Assembly: GCF_036084755.1 (NCBI RefSeq)
Contig: NZ_CP107968.1
Location: 6,952,001-7,016,000, forward strand
DNA from: Streptomyces sp. NBC_00370
GTDB taxonomy: Bacteria; Actinomycetota; Actinomycetes; Streptomycetales; Streptomycetaceae
Length of the DNA: 64,000 bases
Reading direction: 5' to 3'
The stretch's first letter is position 1. Each line of letters opens with the position of its first letter. Of the stretch, positions 24,637 to 34,094 are shown in pieces. The notes under the pieces were generated by a model. The model worked only from the letters and a program-made list of their open reading frames with translations. It made no database searches and was not told the origin of the DNA. The position numbers and the translations under genes were made by a program.

Positions 24637-27584
24637 CAGGCGGACACTCCAGGAGCAGCGGCCGGGGCGGCGGCAGAGACGAGGGGCAGGTATACGTATG
24701 CGCCGAGGATGTCGGCGGGCTTCTGCACCGTGACGGACAGGCCTCGGACGATCTCGCCGGAGGCCTGGCGCACCCGGCGGTGCGAGGCGTCCAGTTCGGC
24801 GGCCAGCTCCTCACCGTACGTCTCCAGATGGCCGTGCACATCCGGGAGCTGGGAGAGCAGACGCGTCGTCGTGCGTTCGGCGTAGTGCCGGTCCGTGCTC
24901 TCGGCCGCCGTCGCGTCGAGCAGGTCCCGCGCCCGCTCCGGCGGCAACCACTCCGCCCTCCTGGCCGAGCCCTCGAAGGCGATCAGCCGGGCGTCCTCCG
25001 CGACGAGCTGCTTCTCGCCGCTGCGCGAAGGAAGCGTGAGGTGGAATCGGTAGCGGACCAGGAGCAAGGTGGTCATGGTGCCGACCGCATCCGTGGTGAC
25101 CACACCGCAGCGGCGCGCCGGGCGGGCGCCGTCCGCCTGGGTGTCCAGGGCAGCGTTCAGGATGTGGGAGGCGAGGGCGCCCACTACCGGGTCCGTCCGT
25201 ACCAGGGCCGCCTCACCCCGCGCCACCGCCGGATCCGCGCGGAACGGGATCGCCCGGTCCTTCTCGATCACCTCCGCGCCCACAACCGGCGCGAGCGCGT
25301 CACGCAGGCCGATGGGTGTGCCGCCGACCTGGGCCGTGAAGTCCCCGCCGTCGCCCCGGAGGACGGCACCGAGCGCGCCCAGCGACTCCCGTACGAAGGT
25401 GTCGATCTCACCCGCGCCGCCCAGTGCCTCACGAATCGAGGCGACCTCGCGCGCCACCTCCTGCGGACGCACCGAGCGCTGCGCGAACCGCGAGCGCGAC
25501 TCCTTCTCGCGCTCGGCGGCCGAGTTCCAGTCGCTGTCCAGCTTGGCCGTACTCACCTTGAACGCGTCGGCACTGAACAGCGCGTCCTGGTCCCCGCGTC
25601 CCCGCATCAGTAGCCACTCCACGATCGCGTCCGTCACGCCCGTCGACAGTTCGTCGGGTACGGAGACGGAGATGCCGAGGTCCTTCTTGATCTGGCGGTG
25701 CTTCTTGATGAGGACTTCCAGGACTTTGCCGTCGATGCCGTTGTCGTCGCCGTACAGGGTGATGACGCGGACCTGGTCCCTGCGTTGGCCGTAGCGGTCG
25801 ACGCGGCCCTCGCGCTGGTCGTGGCGGGTCGGGTTCCAGGCCAGGTCGTAGTGGACGACGGCGTCGAAGTGATGCTGGAGGTTCACGCCCTCCGACAGAC
25901 AGTCCGTCGCGATCAGGACGCGGCGGGCGGCGGCGTCCGTGCCGGCCTCCTCGGCGAGCTTCTCGATGCGCTCCATGCGCTGCTGCGGGGAGAGCGTGCC
26001 GGTGACCGCCTTGACGACGGTCTTCGCGCCTAGCGGGCCGCGCTTGCCGGATTCCTTGTCGTTCTCCAGCTGGGCGGCGAGGTACTCGGCCGTCGGAATG
26101 TAGCGGCAGAACACGATCGGGTTGTGGCCGTCCGCGAGGAGCGCCTTGAGGTGCTTGATCAACGCCTTGAGCTTCAGGTCCTTGGCCGGGCCTTCCAATT
26201 GTTCGGCGATGTCGGCGAGCTCCCCGAGGTAGGAACGTGGGTCCTCGGTCGTCTCCGCGCCCGGGGCGACGTCCATGCCCTCCATCGCGTCGCTGTCGGC
26301 CGCGTCGCTGTTGAGGGGGGCGCCGAGCTTGTCGGCTTCCTCGGCCGACGCGGCGATCGCCGCCGCCGAGCGGGTCCGCAGCGTCTGCGCGGCGGCGCGC
26401 GGCGACGACACCAGGGAGCGGAGCAGGGCGATCGCCGACCACCAGGCGATGCGCGCCTCGCGCTTACCTTGGCTGCCCGCTTGCTCGACGCGCTCACTCG
26501 CGTACGCGATCGCGTCGTCGAGCAGGGCCCGGTACTCCGGTGACAGCTTGTACGTCTCGTCCTTGAAGTAGCGGTCCGAGGGGAACGCCGTCCGCTCCGC
26601 GAGGGAGTCGTCGGTGAGACCGTCCTCCTTGGTGAGGTACTGGCGTACGTCCGCCCGCTTGCGCGCCACGAAGTGCTGGGCGAGGAGCTTCCTGCCCGCC
26701 TCCGAATCCAGGCTCACGTCGGCCAGCTCGGGCTTCACCAGGCCGAGGAGGTTGCGGAACGCGGACTCCTTACCGCTGTGCGGGGTCGCCGTCACGAGCA
26801 GCAGATGCCGGTTCTCGTCCGCCGAGACGCGGCGCAGCAGCTCGTAGCGGAGCTGGTTCTGCGAAGCCGTCGAGGTATCGTCGGCGACCACGCAGGTGTG
26901 AGCCTCGTCGACGATCACGAGGTCGGGGCAATGACGTACGAAGTCGTCGCGGTGGCGCGGGGACTTGATGAAGTCCGTCGAGACGATGACGTGCGGGTAC
27001 TTGTCGAAGAGGGACTGGCCCAGGTCCAGGCCCCTTTCGAGGCGCGAGACCGTCGAGGAGAGGACCAGCTCCGCGTCGATCCCGAACTTCGTGCGCAGCT
27101 CCTGCTGCCACTGCTCGGCGAGCGCGGGGGAACAGAGCACGGCCAGGCCGGTCGCCTCGCCCTGCGCGAGGAGTTCGCTGGCGACCAGGCCCGCCTCGAT
27201 CGTCTTGCCAATGCCGACGTCGTCGGAAATCAGCATCCGGACCGTCTTCTGGCGCAGCGTCATGAGGAGGGGCACGAGCTGGTACGCGCGGGGCTCCACC
27301 GCGATCCCGGCGAGGGAGCGAAACGGGCCCGCGCCCGAGCGGAAGCCAACGCGCAGCGCGGTACGCAGCAGACCCGCCGCCCGCTGGTCGCCGAGGTCGC
27401 CCGGCTCCGGTGGCGCGAATTTCGCCTCGTCCACCGTCTCGAACGCCGGGAACACTGCGGCGATGTCGTCGTCCGAGCCGCCCAACGGACGCAGGACGAG
27501 TAGATCGGGCTTGCTCTCGGGGAGCACCACCCATTCGCGGTCGCGGGCCTTCACCAGGGAACCTGCGGAGTATGTGTGTGCCAT
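24636..27584 (-). CDS. drmD: DrmD-like SNF2/HepA-type SF2 helicase
   Basis: 982 residues from ATG 27584; a TTG at 27596 is an alternative, and the GAGGA at about 27600 fits neither start ideally. Motif I DDVGIGKTIEAGLVA (124-128), Ia LAVLCSPALAEQWQQEL, motif II IVDEAHTC (226-229), motif III VTATPHSGKESAF, then VVKAVTGTLSPQQRMERI, and motif V/VI CLSEGVNLQHHFDAVVHYDL and WNPTRHDQREGRVDRYGQRR are typical of SNF2/RapA enzymes. The C-terminal 350 residues contain long helical stretches. In class 1 DISARM the SNF2 helicase gene lies directly before drmMI, as here. It follows the kinase fusion gene by about 27 bp. Confidence 0.78.
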   Translation of the reverse strand: MAHTYSAGSLVKARDREWVVLPESKPDLLVLRPLGGSDDDIAAVFPAFETVDEAKFAPPEPGDLGDQRAAGLLRTALRVGFRSGAGPFRSLAGIAVEPRAYQLVPLLMTLRQKTVRMLISDDVGIGKTIEAGLVASELLAQGEATGLAVLCSPALAEQWQQELRTKFGIDAELVLSSTVSRLERGLDLGQSLFDKYPHVIVSTDFIKSPRHRDDFVRHCPDLVIVDEAHTCVVADDTSTASQNQLRYELLRRVSADENRHLLLVTATPHSGKESAFRNLLGLVKPELADVSLDSEAGRKLLAQHFVARKRADVRQYLTKEDGLTDDSLAERTAFPSDRYFKDETYKLSPEYRALLDDAIAYASERVEQAGSQGKREARIAWWSAIALLRSLVSSPRAAAQTLRTRSAAAIAASAEEADKLGAPLNSDAADSDAMEGMDVAPGAETTEDPRSYLGELADIAEQLEGPAKDLKLKALIKHLKALLADGHNPIVFCRYIPTAEYLAAQLENDKESGKRGPLGAKTVVKAVTGTLSPQQRMERIEKLAEEAGTDAAARRVLIATDCLSEGVNLQHHFDAVVHYDLAWNPTRHDQREGRVDRYGQRRDQVRVITLYGDDNGIDGKVLEVLIKKHRQIKKDLGISVSVPDELSTGVTDAIVEWLLMRGRGDQDALFSADAFKVSTAKLDSDWNSAAEREKESRSRFAQRSVRPQEVAREVASIREALGGAGEIDTFVRESLGALGAVLRGDGGDFTAQVGGTPIGLRDALAPVVGAEVIEKDRAIPFRADPAVARGEAALVRTDPVVGALASHILNAALDTQADGARPARRCGVVTTDAVGTMTTLLLVRYRFHLTLPSRSGEKQLVAEDARLIAFEGSARRAEWLPPERARDLLDATAAESTDRHYAERTTTRLLSQLPDVHGHLETYGEELAAELDASHRRVRQASGEIVRGLSVTVQKPADILGAYVYLPLVSAAAPAAAPGVSA

Positions 27585-27611
27585 GGCTGTCGTCAAATCC
27601 TCTGGTGAAGT

Positions 27612-30600
27612 TCAGTTGGCGGCGGAGGAGCCGAAGTATCCGGAGTTTGCAGCGGCGATGGCGTCCCAGTCGGCGCCGTGCGGGAAGCGGACGACGTCCC
27701 AGCGGGCGTTGAACAGGCGGTCCTCGGCGTCCTCGTCGCGGAAGGTGTCCTGATCGGTGTCCGCGAGGTCCACGAAGACGGCCAGGTTCACCCCAGGCAG
27801 CCGGTACACGTAGTCGGGAGTCGCGTTCGCCTCCGTGAGGAACGTGCCGGGCTCGTCCGGCAGCCGCAGGCCACGGGCCTTGGCCCAGCCCAGGAAGTCG
27901 CCCTGGGCAGCCAGGTCGGCGGCCGAGGCCTCGACAGTGGTCGGCTCGGCGTGGGACTGGACGAGCAGCCGCCGGTACTGCTCCGAACGTGACTCCCCCC
28001 GGGACTCCCGGGCCGCCGTCGCCGATGCGAGCCGCACCAGCAGGTGGCTCACCGAGTGCCGGTTGATGAGCGCATGGTTCAGCTGGTTGCCGTACGTCAG
28101 CAGGCACTCGTAGCAGCCGAGCGCGCACGGCCGGTCCGGATGCGGGCCCTTTTGGTCGGTGCCGTCGGTGTCGAAGTGGCAAATGGACAGGGCCTGCCGG
28201 GCGGCCTTGGCCAGGGCGCCCTTCTCCGCCTGGAGGCGGCGCAGCACACCGGCCCCGCCTTCGGCGGCCTCGGTGAACAGGATGCGGTTCCGGTGTCCGT
28301 CGTCCGGCGGCAGCAGCTCGCTGGACAGCTCGGCGTCCTCCAGCTCGAAGGTGGCCTCGATGCCCCGCTCAAGGGCGTACATCAGGGACAGCGCGACCGG
28401 CTCGGGCAGCGGCTCGTCGAGTGTGACGACGAGGATGTTGCGGCGGTCCTCCACATACGGGATGACGCGCTTCTTGCGGCGCCGCTCGTTGCCGTCCGCG
28501 TCGATCACCGGCAGCTCGCTGGAGTCGCCGGACGCGTCGGAGGCGTCCTTGTCGTTCATCCAGCGGCCGTCGGCCAGGTCCAGCCAGTAGCCCGGCGGCT
28601 CGTCGTTCTTGGCGCGTACCCGGCCGGTGTTGGTGATCCGGACCGTCGCCGAGTCGCCGTACGCCACTTCTGCGAGCGCGGCGCCCGAGGTGTCGGTGAC
28701 GGAGGCGTTCAGGCGGCCCTTGCGGGCGCCGTGGTCCTGGAAGCGGTAGGACGTCTCCAGCTTGTAGCCGGCGCGGCGCCGTTCCTCCTCGTCGGAGGAG
28801 ATCCGCTCACGGCGCGTGGTGTACACGGTGTGCAGGTGCAGCAGGCCGTACGTTGCCGAGCCCAGCGGCTCGTTGCACATGGCGCAGCGGTCCTCGCGCT
28901 GCTCCGGGTCGTGGTGGTAGCCGCACTGCGCGCAGCGGCGGGCCTCACTGGTCGCGAGGTCGCCCGAGGAGTCCGGCGGGATCTGGATGCGGGTCACCTG
29001 GTAGCGGGCGCCCTCGTGGTAGATCAGCGCACCCGGGCCGAATTCTCGGATTGCGAGGAAGCGGGGCCGCTGGAGGTAGTCTCCGTCCCCGCGGCGACGG
29101 GCGACCGTCGGGATGTAGGCGGCGAGCGGGAGGCGCGGGAAGCTGTAGCCGGGCAGGAAGCCCTCGGACGCCAGATAGCGATACGGGTTGAAGTCGGAGA
29201 GGACGGACTTGCTGTCGGCGCTCTCGTTCATCAACAGGTTCAGCTGTGTCTCGGCCTCGCGGCGGCGGGAGTTGGCCCGAATGCGGTCACCCTCGGTGAG
29301 GCTGTAGTCCAGGCGGCGCTTGTTCTGGATGTACTGGTCGTCGAGGGCGGCACGGAACAGCTGACGCCAGCGGTCGAAGGCGTCGTCGAAGCGTTTGGGG
29401 ACCGTCCGTACGCGGTCCTGCATCCAGTCGTCGTGCCACCACGTGGTCTCGGCGAAGTCGGGCAGGAGCGGGCCGAGGACCCGCAGCGCGGCCTCCACGC
29501 TGCGCCGCCGGGCGTCCTCGTCGAGGGAGGCAGCCAGGATTTCGGGCAGCAGCTCCAGGGCGGGGGCCGGACGGTCGCCCGGGTCCGGGTACGACACGTC
29601 GAGCACCTCGGGGATGGCGCGGCCCAGCTTCAGGCCGGCCTCCGCGACCCAGATGCCCTGCAGGTGGGAGAGGACCAGGTCTTCGTTGGCGAGGTCCAGG
29701 CGCGGCGGGGCGACGGCGCCCGCCACCATCCGCTCCGAGCGGCGGAAGTAGTACTGGTCGTGGCTGTTGCCCGTCGCGCAGTACGTGGTCACCAGAGCGG
29801 GCTGGCCACTGCGTCCCGCACGGCCGGAGCGCTGCGCGTAGTTCGCCGGTGTGGGCGGCACATTGCGCATCATCACCGCGTTCAGCGAGGAGATGTCGAC
29901 GCCCAGCTCCATCGTCGGGGAGCAGTACAGCAGCTTCAGCTCGGCCTTCCGGAATGCCTCCTCGCGCTTCTCCCGCTCCTGTGGCGCGACCTGAGCGGTG
30001 TGCTCGCGCGCGAAGAGCCCCGAAAGGGAGCCCGCAGCGTCCCGGTACAGATCGCGGAAGAAGGTGTTCACGCGCGGACCGTCGCCGCTCTGGTAGGTGC
30101 GAGTCAGTGGGTCGTGCGTGCCCGTCTCGCCCTTGCCGGCCCGCCAGATGAGCGACTGGGCGGCCACCCGGTAGCCGGTCGGGCCTGGGGCGGACGGCCT
30201 GCGGTAGCGGCCCGCGCGCTGCGGGGCGTCCGCTACCTCCTTCACCAGACCGGCCTTGGCCAGGACCTTCAACAGCTCCTCGATGACCACCTGCAGATCT
30301 GCGGGATCAAGCTCCTTGAACGCCCCGTGAGCGCGCCGGAGATACTTGCCGAACTTGCCGCGCGCCGACAGGAACAGCCCCGACCGGTCCATCCCCCGGC
30401 CGGATGGGTGCGGATAGGCAGTGCCGACGCTGGGCTTGTCGGAGGTGGACAGCACCCACGGGTCCACCAGCCGCTCCTCGCTCGCCCGTTGCAGCGAGTC
30501 GAAGTCGTCGCGGAAGTACGACACGTCGATCGCCAGAGAGCGGCGCATCTCGTTGAGCAGCGCCTTCATGACCTCGGCGCGCAGCCCCGGATCCGCGTCA

Positions 30601-33600
30601 CGCAGGGACTCATGGGTGTGCGCCCATCGGTCCTGCTTGGCCGCGACCCAGGCCAGATCCTCGTAGTCGATTTCCAGCAGGCCTGTCTGCTCCAGGTTCG
30701 GCATGGTGATGCGCCAACCGCGCTCCAGATCGAGGTAGAGCCGGAACGCGATCACGTCGCGGAGGGTCTTAGCGGCATTGCGGGCGAGCGCTGGCGGAAG
30801 ATCGCCCTCACCCGTGTAGTCGGCCGGATCGATGGCGAGCGCGTTCGTCACCGCGGAGGCCAGCTCCTCGTGGTGGACGCCGTCCTCGCCCGCGTCCACA
30901 GCAGCCCGGTACAGCGCGCCGCGCAACTGCGTGATCTGGACGAAGTCGTTGAAGTGGCCCGCCTGGAGGGACGCGTCCTGCCGGTTGTCAACGAACGTGA
31001 GGAGCTTGCGCGCTTCCTTGTCCAGGGCCTCGGCCGGCACCGACTTCAGCGACCGCACCACCGACGCGGAGATCAGCGAGGTCGCGGATGATCGGCCCTC
31101 CTGGTCGAGCGTCGCGAGCTTGGCGAAGTCCCGGCCGCGCGTCTGCTCGTACGCCACCCCGCAGTGCAGGCAGAACAGGAAGGGGGAGGGGACGAACGCG
31201 GCCTGGAACTCGCCGCGGCTCTCGTAGCCGAGCGGGTCGACGGTGACGGCGCGCGGCACCCGGTCGCGGTAGGACTTCTTCACGACCTCCTGGCCCTTGT
31301 CGTCCAGCTCCAGCCAGGACTCGGGCAGTCGGCGGTCGTCCACCGCGTACTGGACGTTCGACGGCCACCCGCGCTCGTGGTCGACGTACAGGTAGCCGTC
31401 GCCCTGCCGCCCGCCGGTCGCAGAGGTGTCACGGCGTGCTTCGTACCGGACCTCGCCGTCCTTCTCGTTGCGCCATACCGTCAGATACTCCTGACCGCAC
31501 TCGCGGCAGAAGGCCAGCGGCATCAGCAGCTTGCCGCCGCTGTCCGGCTGTTCCAGCTGGTAGGAGCGGGTGAGGTGGCGGGAGAGCTTGTCCTCCAGGG
31601 TGACGTACACCGTGTCGCCCTTGGAGAGGAACTGGTGCAGCCGAAACGCGAACAGTGGCCGGTCCGTCACCGGATGCCGCGCCTGCGATCCGGCCTCCAG
31701 GGTGGCGCGGATCGCGTTGACGCAGTCGTCCTCGCCGACCCCGGACGCCTCGGCCAGCTCCTTCGCGGCGACCTCGATCTTCGTGGGCTGCTGGCGCACC
31801 AGCCGCCCGGTGGCCTCGTCCGTGGCCAGGCCGAAGCGGGTCTCGATCCAGCGCGCTAGCGGATCCCGCACCAGATCGACATAAGAGCGCGGGGCGGCGG
31901 GTGACGTGAGGCGCTCGACGGGGACGGCGTCGGGCGTTTCGTCGGTCGCGCGGACGAGGGTCTCGCCGATGACATGCTCTGGAAGCACTGGGGTTCCGAA
32001 CAGGGTGCTCGCCACCCCGGCGACGACCCTCTTCTGATCCTCGGCCGTGCCTTCCGTGGACATGGTGGCCGAGGTGCCGATGCACTGGACGTCCTGCGCC
32101 TGGCAGGCCTCGCGGACCCGGCGGATCAGCAGGGCCACGTCGGCGCCCTGCCGGCCGCGGTAGGTGTGCAGCTCGTCGAAGACCAGGAACTCCAGGCCCC
32201 GGGCCATCTTGATGAGGCTGGCCCGGTCGGCGGGGCGGGTGAGCATCAGTTCCAGCATTACGTAGTTGGTGAGCAGGATGTCCGGCGGATTGTCGCGGAT
32301 CTCCTTGCGCCGCTCGTCGTCCTCCTGGCCCGTGTACCGGGCGAAGGTGACCGGCTCACGGTCCTCGCCGTACCCGTCCCGCAGAAACTTCTCCAGCTCC
32401 TTGAGCTGACTGTTGGCGAGCGCGTTCATCGGATAAACAATGATGGCCCGCACCCGCTTCCGGGCCTTGGGCCCTTCGGCGTCCCGCTCCTGAAGCACTT
32501 TGTTCACGATCGGCACGATGTACGCGAGCGACTTGCCGGAACCGGTGCCGGTCGTCAGTACGTAGGACGCGCGGGACGCTGCCGCGTCGATGGCCGCGCG
32601 CTGATGCTGATGGAGGGTCAGCGGGCGGCCATCGCAGACCGTGCCGCCCTCGGTCTTCCCGGACTGGAAGATCCGGGCGCACTCCTCGTGGAGAACTTTC
32701 TGCCCGGCGAGTTCCACGACGGTGCCGCCGCCCTGGAAGAACGGGTTGAGCGACAGCCACGGGTCCGGCCACTGGGACTTGCCGTTCAGGTCTTCCTCGA
32801 CGAAGGCGGCGACGCGGTCGTCGCGGATGATCGTGCCGCCCTCGGTGAAGGAGCGGTACTCCTTGATGAGCGTGCGGTGGAGACCGAAGACATCCATTCC
32901 GGCACCTGAAGCGGTCACCGGCACGGGCTCCGGGGCGGCTGCCGGACGCGCGGGGGTCCGCGTGCCGGGACCGTGGAGGGGACGTGTCGGGTCCAGGGCG
33001 CTCCAGTGCGGCAGCTGAGGAGCCGCGTCAGACTGTCCGACCAGCGGGAGCAGCGCATCACGGGCGGCCACGGCATCCACCGGACGGGCCGCAGGATCTT
33101 TTGCGAGCAGCCGGTCGACCAGGCGGGTGAGTTCGGCGGGGACGTTGCTGCGGATCACGGCAAGCGGCGTCGGGGTCTCAGCGACGTGCTTGCGGGCGAG
33201 TTCGTAGGGAGACTCGCTCGTGAACGGGGGTACGCCGACGAGCATCTCGTACAGAACACAGCCCAGCGCGTACAGGTCGGCGGCTTGCGTGACCTGCTTG
33301 GCCTGGAACTGTTCGGGGGCCATGTAGCGAGCGGTGCCCACGCTGACGCCGGAGCTGGTCAGCCGGGCCTCATCGGGATCGTCGACGATGCGACCCATGC
33401 CAAAGTCGAGGATCTTGACCGTACCGCCCTGGGTCAGCATGACGTTGGCCGGCTTCAGGTCGCGGTGGACGATCCCGGCGGCGTGCGCGGCGGCGAGGCC
33501 GTTGGCGACCTGGGCGCCGATGGCGGCGACCCAGGAGACAGGGAGCTGCCTCTCCTCCTCGATGAGGTCGCGCAGCGTCTCACCGTCAAGGAATTCCATC

Positions 33601-33902
33601 GCGAGGTAGGGCAGGCTGCCACTGCCCTCGGCGACCCCGCCGTCGATGAGCCGTGTGACGTTGGGGTGGTCGAGGCGGCGCATGATGCGTACTTCGCGGG
33701 CGAAGCGTTCCACGGCCTTCGGATCGGCATCAGAATCGATCTGCGTCCCTGTGCGGCGGCGCAGGATGGTCTTGACGGCGACCCGGCGCTCGGGGGTGCC
33801 CTCGGCGGCCTGGAGATCCTCCGCCCGGTGAACCTCCCCCATGTTGCCCTTGCCGATGACGTGCCCGATGCGGAATCTGCCATCGACCAGCTCGTGGCTC
33901 AC
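27612..33902 (-). CDS. Ser/Thr kinase - DExH helicase - DUF1998 - nuclease-like fusion protein
   Basis: 2096 residues from GTG 33902, with GGAG 7 bp upstream; an earlier start at 34016 would only add a tail that fits no kinase. Residues 8-285 are a full Hanks-type kinase: GKGNMGEVHRAED, VAVKTI (Lys44), VHRDLKPANV (Asp148), LDFGMG (166-168), YMAPEQF. A Pro/Ala linker follows. An SF2 helicase begins with LTTGTGSGKSLAYIVP (452-458), VYPMNALANSQLKEL and FDELHTYRGRQGAD (576-579), and includes YCSPTMELGVDISSLN and YAQRSGRAGRSGQ. Zinc-type cysteine pairs (CGYHHDPEQREDRCAMC; CALGCYECLL near 1926) accompany the DUF1998-like C-terminal part. The last 75 residues (ATPDYVYRLPGVNLAVFVD, RLFNARWDVVRFP) resemble Vsr/DUF559-type endonuclease folds, with an incomplete active site. 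It is first in the minus-strand run and divergent from the sigma gene. Confidence 0.8.
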   Translation of the reverse strand: MSHELVDGRFRIGHVIGKGNMGEVHRAEDLQAAEGTPERRVAVKTILRRRTGTQIDSDADPKAVERFAREVRIMRRLDHPNVTRLIDGGVAEGSGSLPYLAMEFLDGETLRDLIEEERQLPVSWVAAIGAQVANGLAAAHAAGIVHRDLKPANVMLTQGGTVKILDFGMGRIVDDPDEARLTSSGVSVGTARYMAPEQFQAKQVTQAADLYALGCVLYEMLVGVPPFTSESPYELARKHVAETPTPLAVIRSNVPAELTRLVDRLLAKDPAARPVDAVAARDALLPLVGQSDAAPQLPHWSALDPTRPLHGPGTRTPARPAAAPEPVPVTASGAGMDVFGLHRTLIKEYRSFTEGGTIIRDDRVAAFVEEDLNGKSQWPDPWLSLNPFFQGGGTVVELAGQKVLHEECARIFQSGKTEGGTVCDGRPLTLHQHQRAAIDAAASRASYVLTTGTGSGKSLAYIVPIVNKVLQERDAEGPKARKRVRAIIVYPMNALANSQLKELEKFLRDGYGEDREPVTFARYTGQEDDERRKEIRDNPPDILLTNYVMLELMLTRPADRASLIKMARGLEFLVFDELHTYRGRQGADVALLIRRVREACQAQDVQCIGTSATMSTEGTAEDQKRVVAGVASTLFGTPVLPEHVIGETLVRATDETPDAVPVERLTSPAAPRSYVDLVRDPLARWIETRFGLATDEATGRLVRQQPTKIEVAAKELAEASGVGEDDCVNAIRATLEAGSQARHPVTDRPLFAFRLHQFLSKGDTVYVTLEDKLSRHLTRSYQLEQPDSGGKLLMPLAFCRECGQEYLTVWRNEKDGEVRYEARRDTSATGGRQGDGYLYVDHERGWPSNVQYAVDDRRLPESWLELDDKGQEVVKKSYRDRVPRAVTVDPLGYESRGEFQAAFVPSPFLFCLHCGVAYEQTRGRDFAKLATLDQEGRSSATSLISASVVRSLKSVPAEALDKEARKLLTFVDNRQDASLQAGHFNDFVQITQLRGALYRAAVDAGEDGVHHEELASAVTNALAIDPADYTGEGDLPPALARNAAKTLRDVIAFRLYLDLERGWRITMPNLEQTGLLEIDYEDLAWVAAKQDRWAHTHESLRDADPGLRAEVMKALLNEMRRSLAIDVSYFRDDFDSLQRASEERLVDPWVLSTSDKPSVGTAYPHPSGRGMDRSGLFLSARGKFGKYLRRAHGAFKELDPADLQVVIEELLKVLAKAGLVKEVADAPQRAGRYRRPSAPGPTGYRVAAQSLIWRAGKGETGTHDPLTRTYQSGDGPRVNTFFRDLYRDAAGSLSGLFAREHTAQVAPQEREKREEAFRKAELKLLYCSPTMELGVDISSLNAVMMRNVPPTPANYAQRSGRAGRSGQPALVTTYCATGNSHDQYYFRRSERMVAGAVAPPRLDLANEDLVLSHLQGIWVAEAGLKLGRAIPEVLDVSYPDPGDRPAPALELLPEILAASLDEDARRRSVEAALRVLGPLLPDFAETTWWHDDWMQDRVRTVPKRFDDAFDRWRQLFRAALDDQYIQNKRRLDYSLTEGDRIRANSRRREAETQLNLLMNESADSKSVLSDFNPYRYLASEGFLPGYSFPRLPLAAYIPTVARRRGDGDYLQRPRFLAIREFGPGALIYHEGARYQVTRIQIPPDSSGDLATSEARRCAQCGYHHDPEQREDRCAMCNEPLGSATYGLLHLHTVYTTRRERISSDEEERRRAGYKLETSYRFQDHGARKGRLNASVTDTSGAALAEVAYGDSATVRITNTGRVRAKNDEPPGYWLDLADGRWMNDKDASDASGDSSELPVIDADGNERRRKKRVIPYVEDRRNILVVTLDEPLPEPVALSLMYALERGIEATFELEDAELSSELLPPDDGHRNRILFTEAAEGGAGVLRRLQAEKGALAKAARQALSICHFDTDGTDQKGPHPDRPCALGCYECLLTYGNQLNHALINRHSVSHLLVRLASATAARESRGESRSEQYRRLLVQSHAEPTTVEASAADLAAQGDFLGWAKARGLRLPDEPGTFLTEANATPDYVYRLPGVNLAVFVDLADTDQDTFRDEDAEDRLFNARWDVVRFPHGADWDAIAAANSGYFGSSAAN

Positions 33903-34094
33903 TGCCGCGCTCCTCTGCCCTCTTCGCACGGTCCCATAACGGGACGCGCCCCCGGTGCCTGCTGCCGCACCGCCCATCGTGGCAGAGCGGTGAGCGTGGC
34001 GCTCGTCACCGTACACGAGGGGCGTGGTAAGCGATAGCTGTTTAGTCTGTTGACAATGTAAACGCGCCGAAGCTACGCTCTGATCTGTAATCGG
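33903..34094. promoter_or_regulatory. Divergent promoter region between the kinase fusion and the sigma factor
   Basis: On the plus strand TTGACA (34050-34055) and TACGCT (34074-34079) are 18 bp apart, a good housekeeping-type promoter. Transcription would begin about 10-25 nt before the GTG start cluster of the sigma gene, so its leader is very short. The -35 lies in GTTGACAATGTAAAC, a loose palindrome that could be an operator. The minus-strand promoter for the kinase operon was not pinpointed. Confidence 0.5.

Noticed and set aside
28044..31091. A 1015-residue open frame on the plus strand opposite the kinase-helicase fusion
   Set aside because: It is an antisense shadow produced by GC-rich third positions. 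It is composed mainly of Val/Ala/Gly/Arg runs, has no recognisable domain, and lies entirely within a gene with clear motifs.
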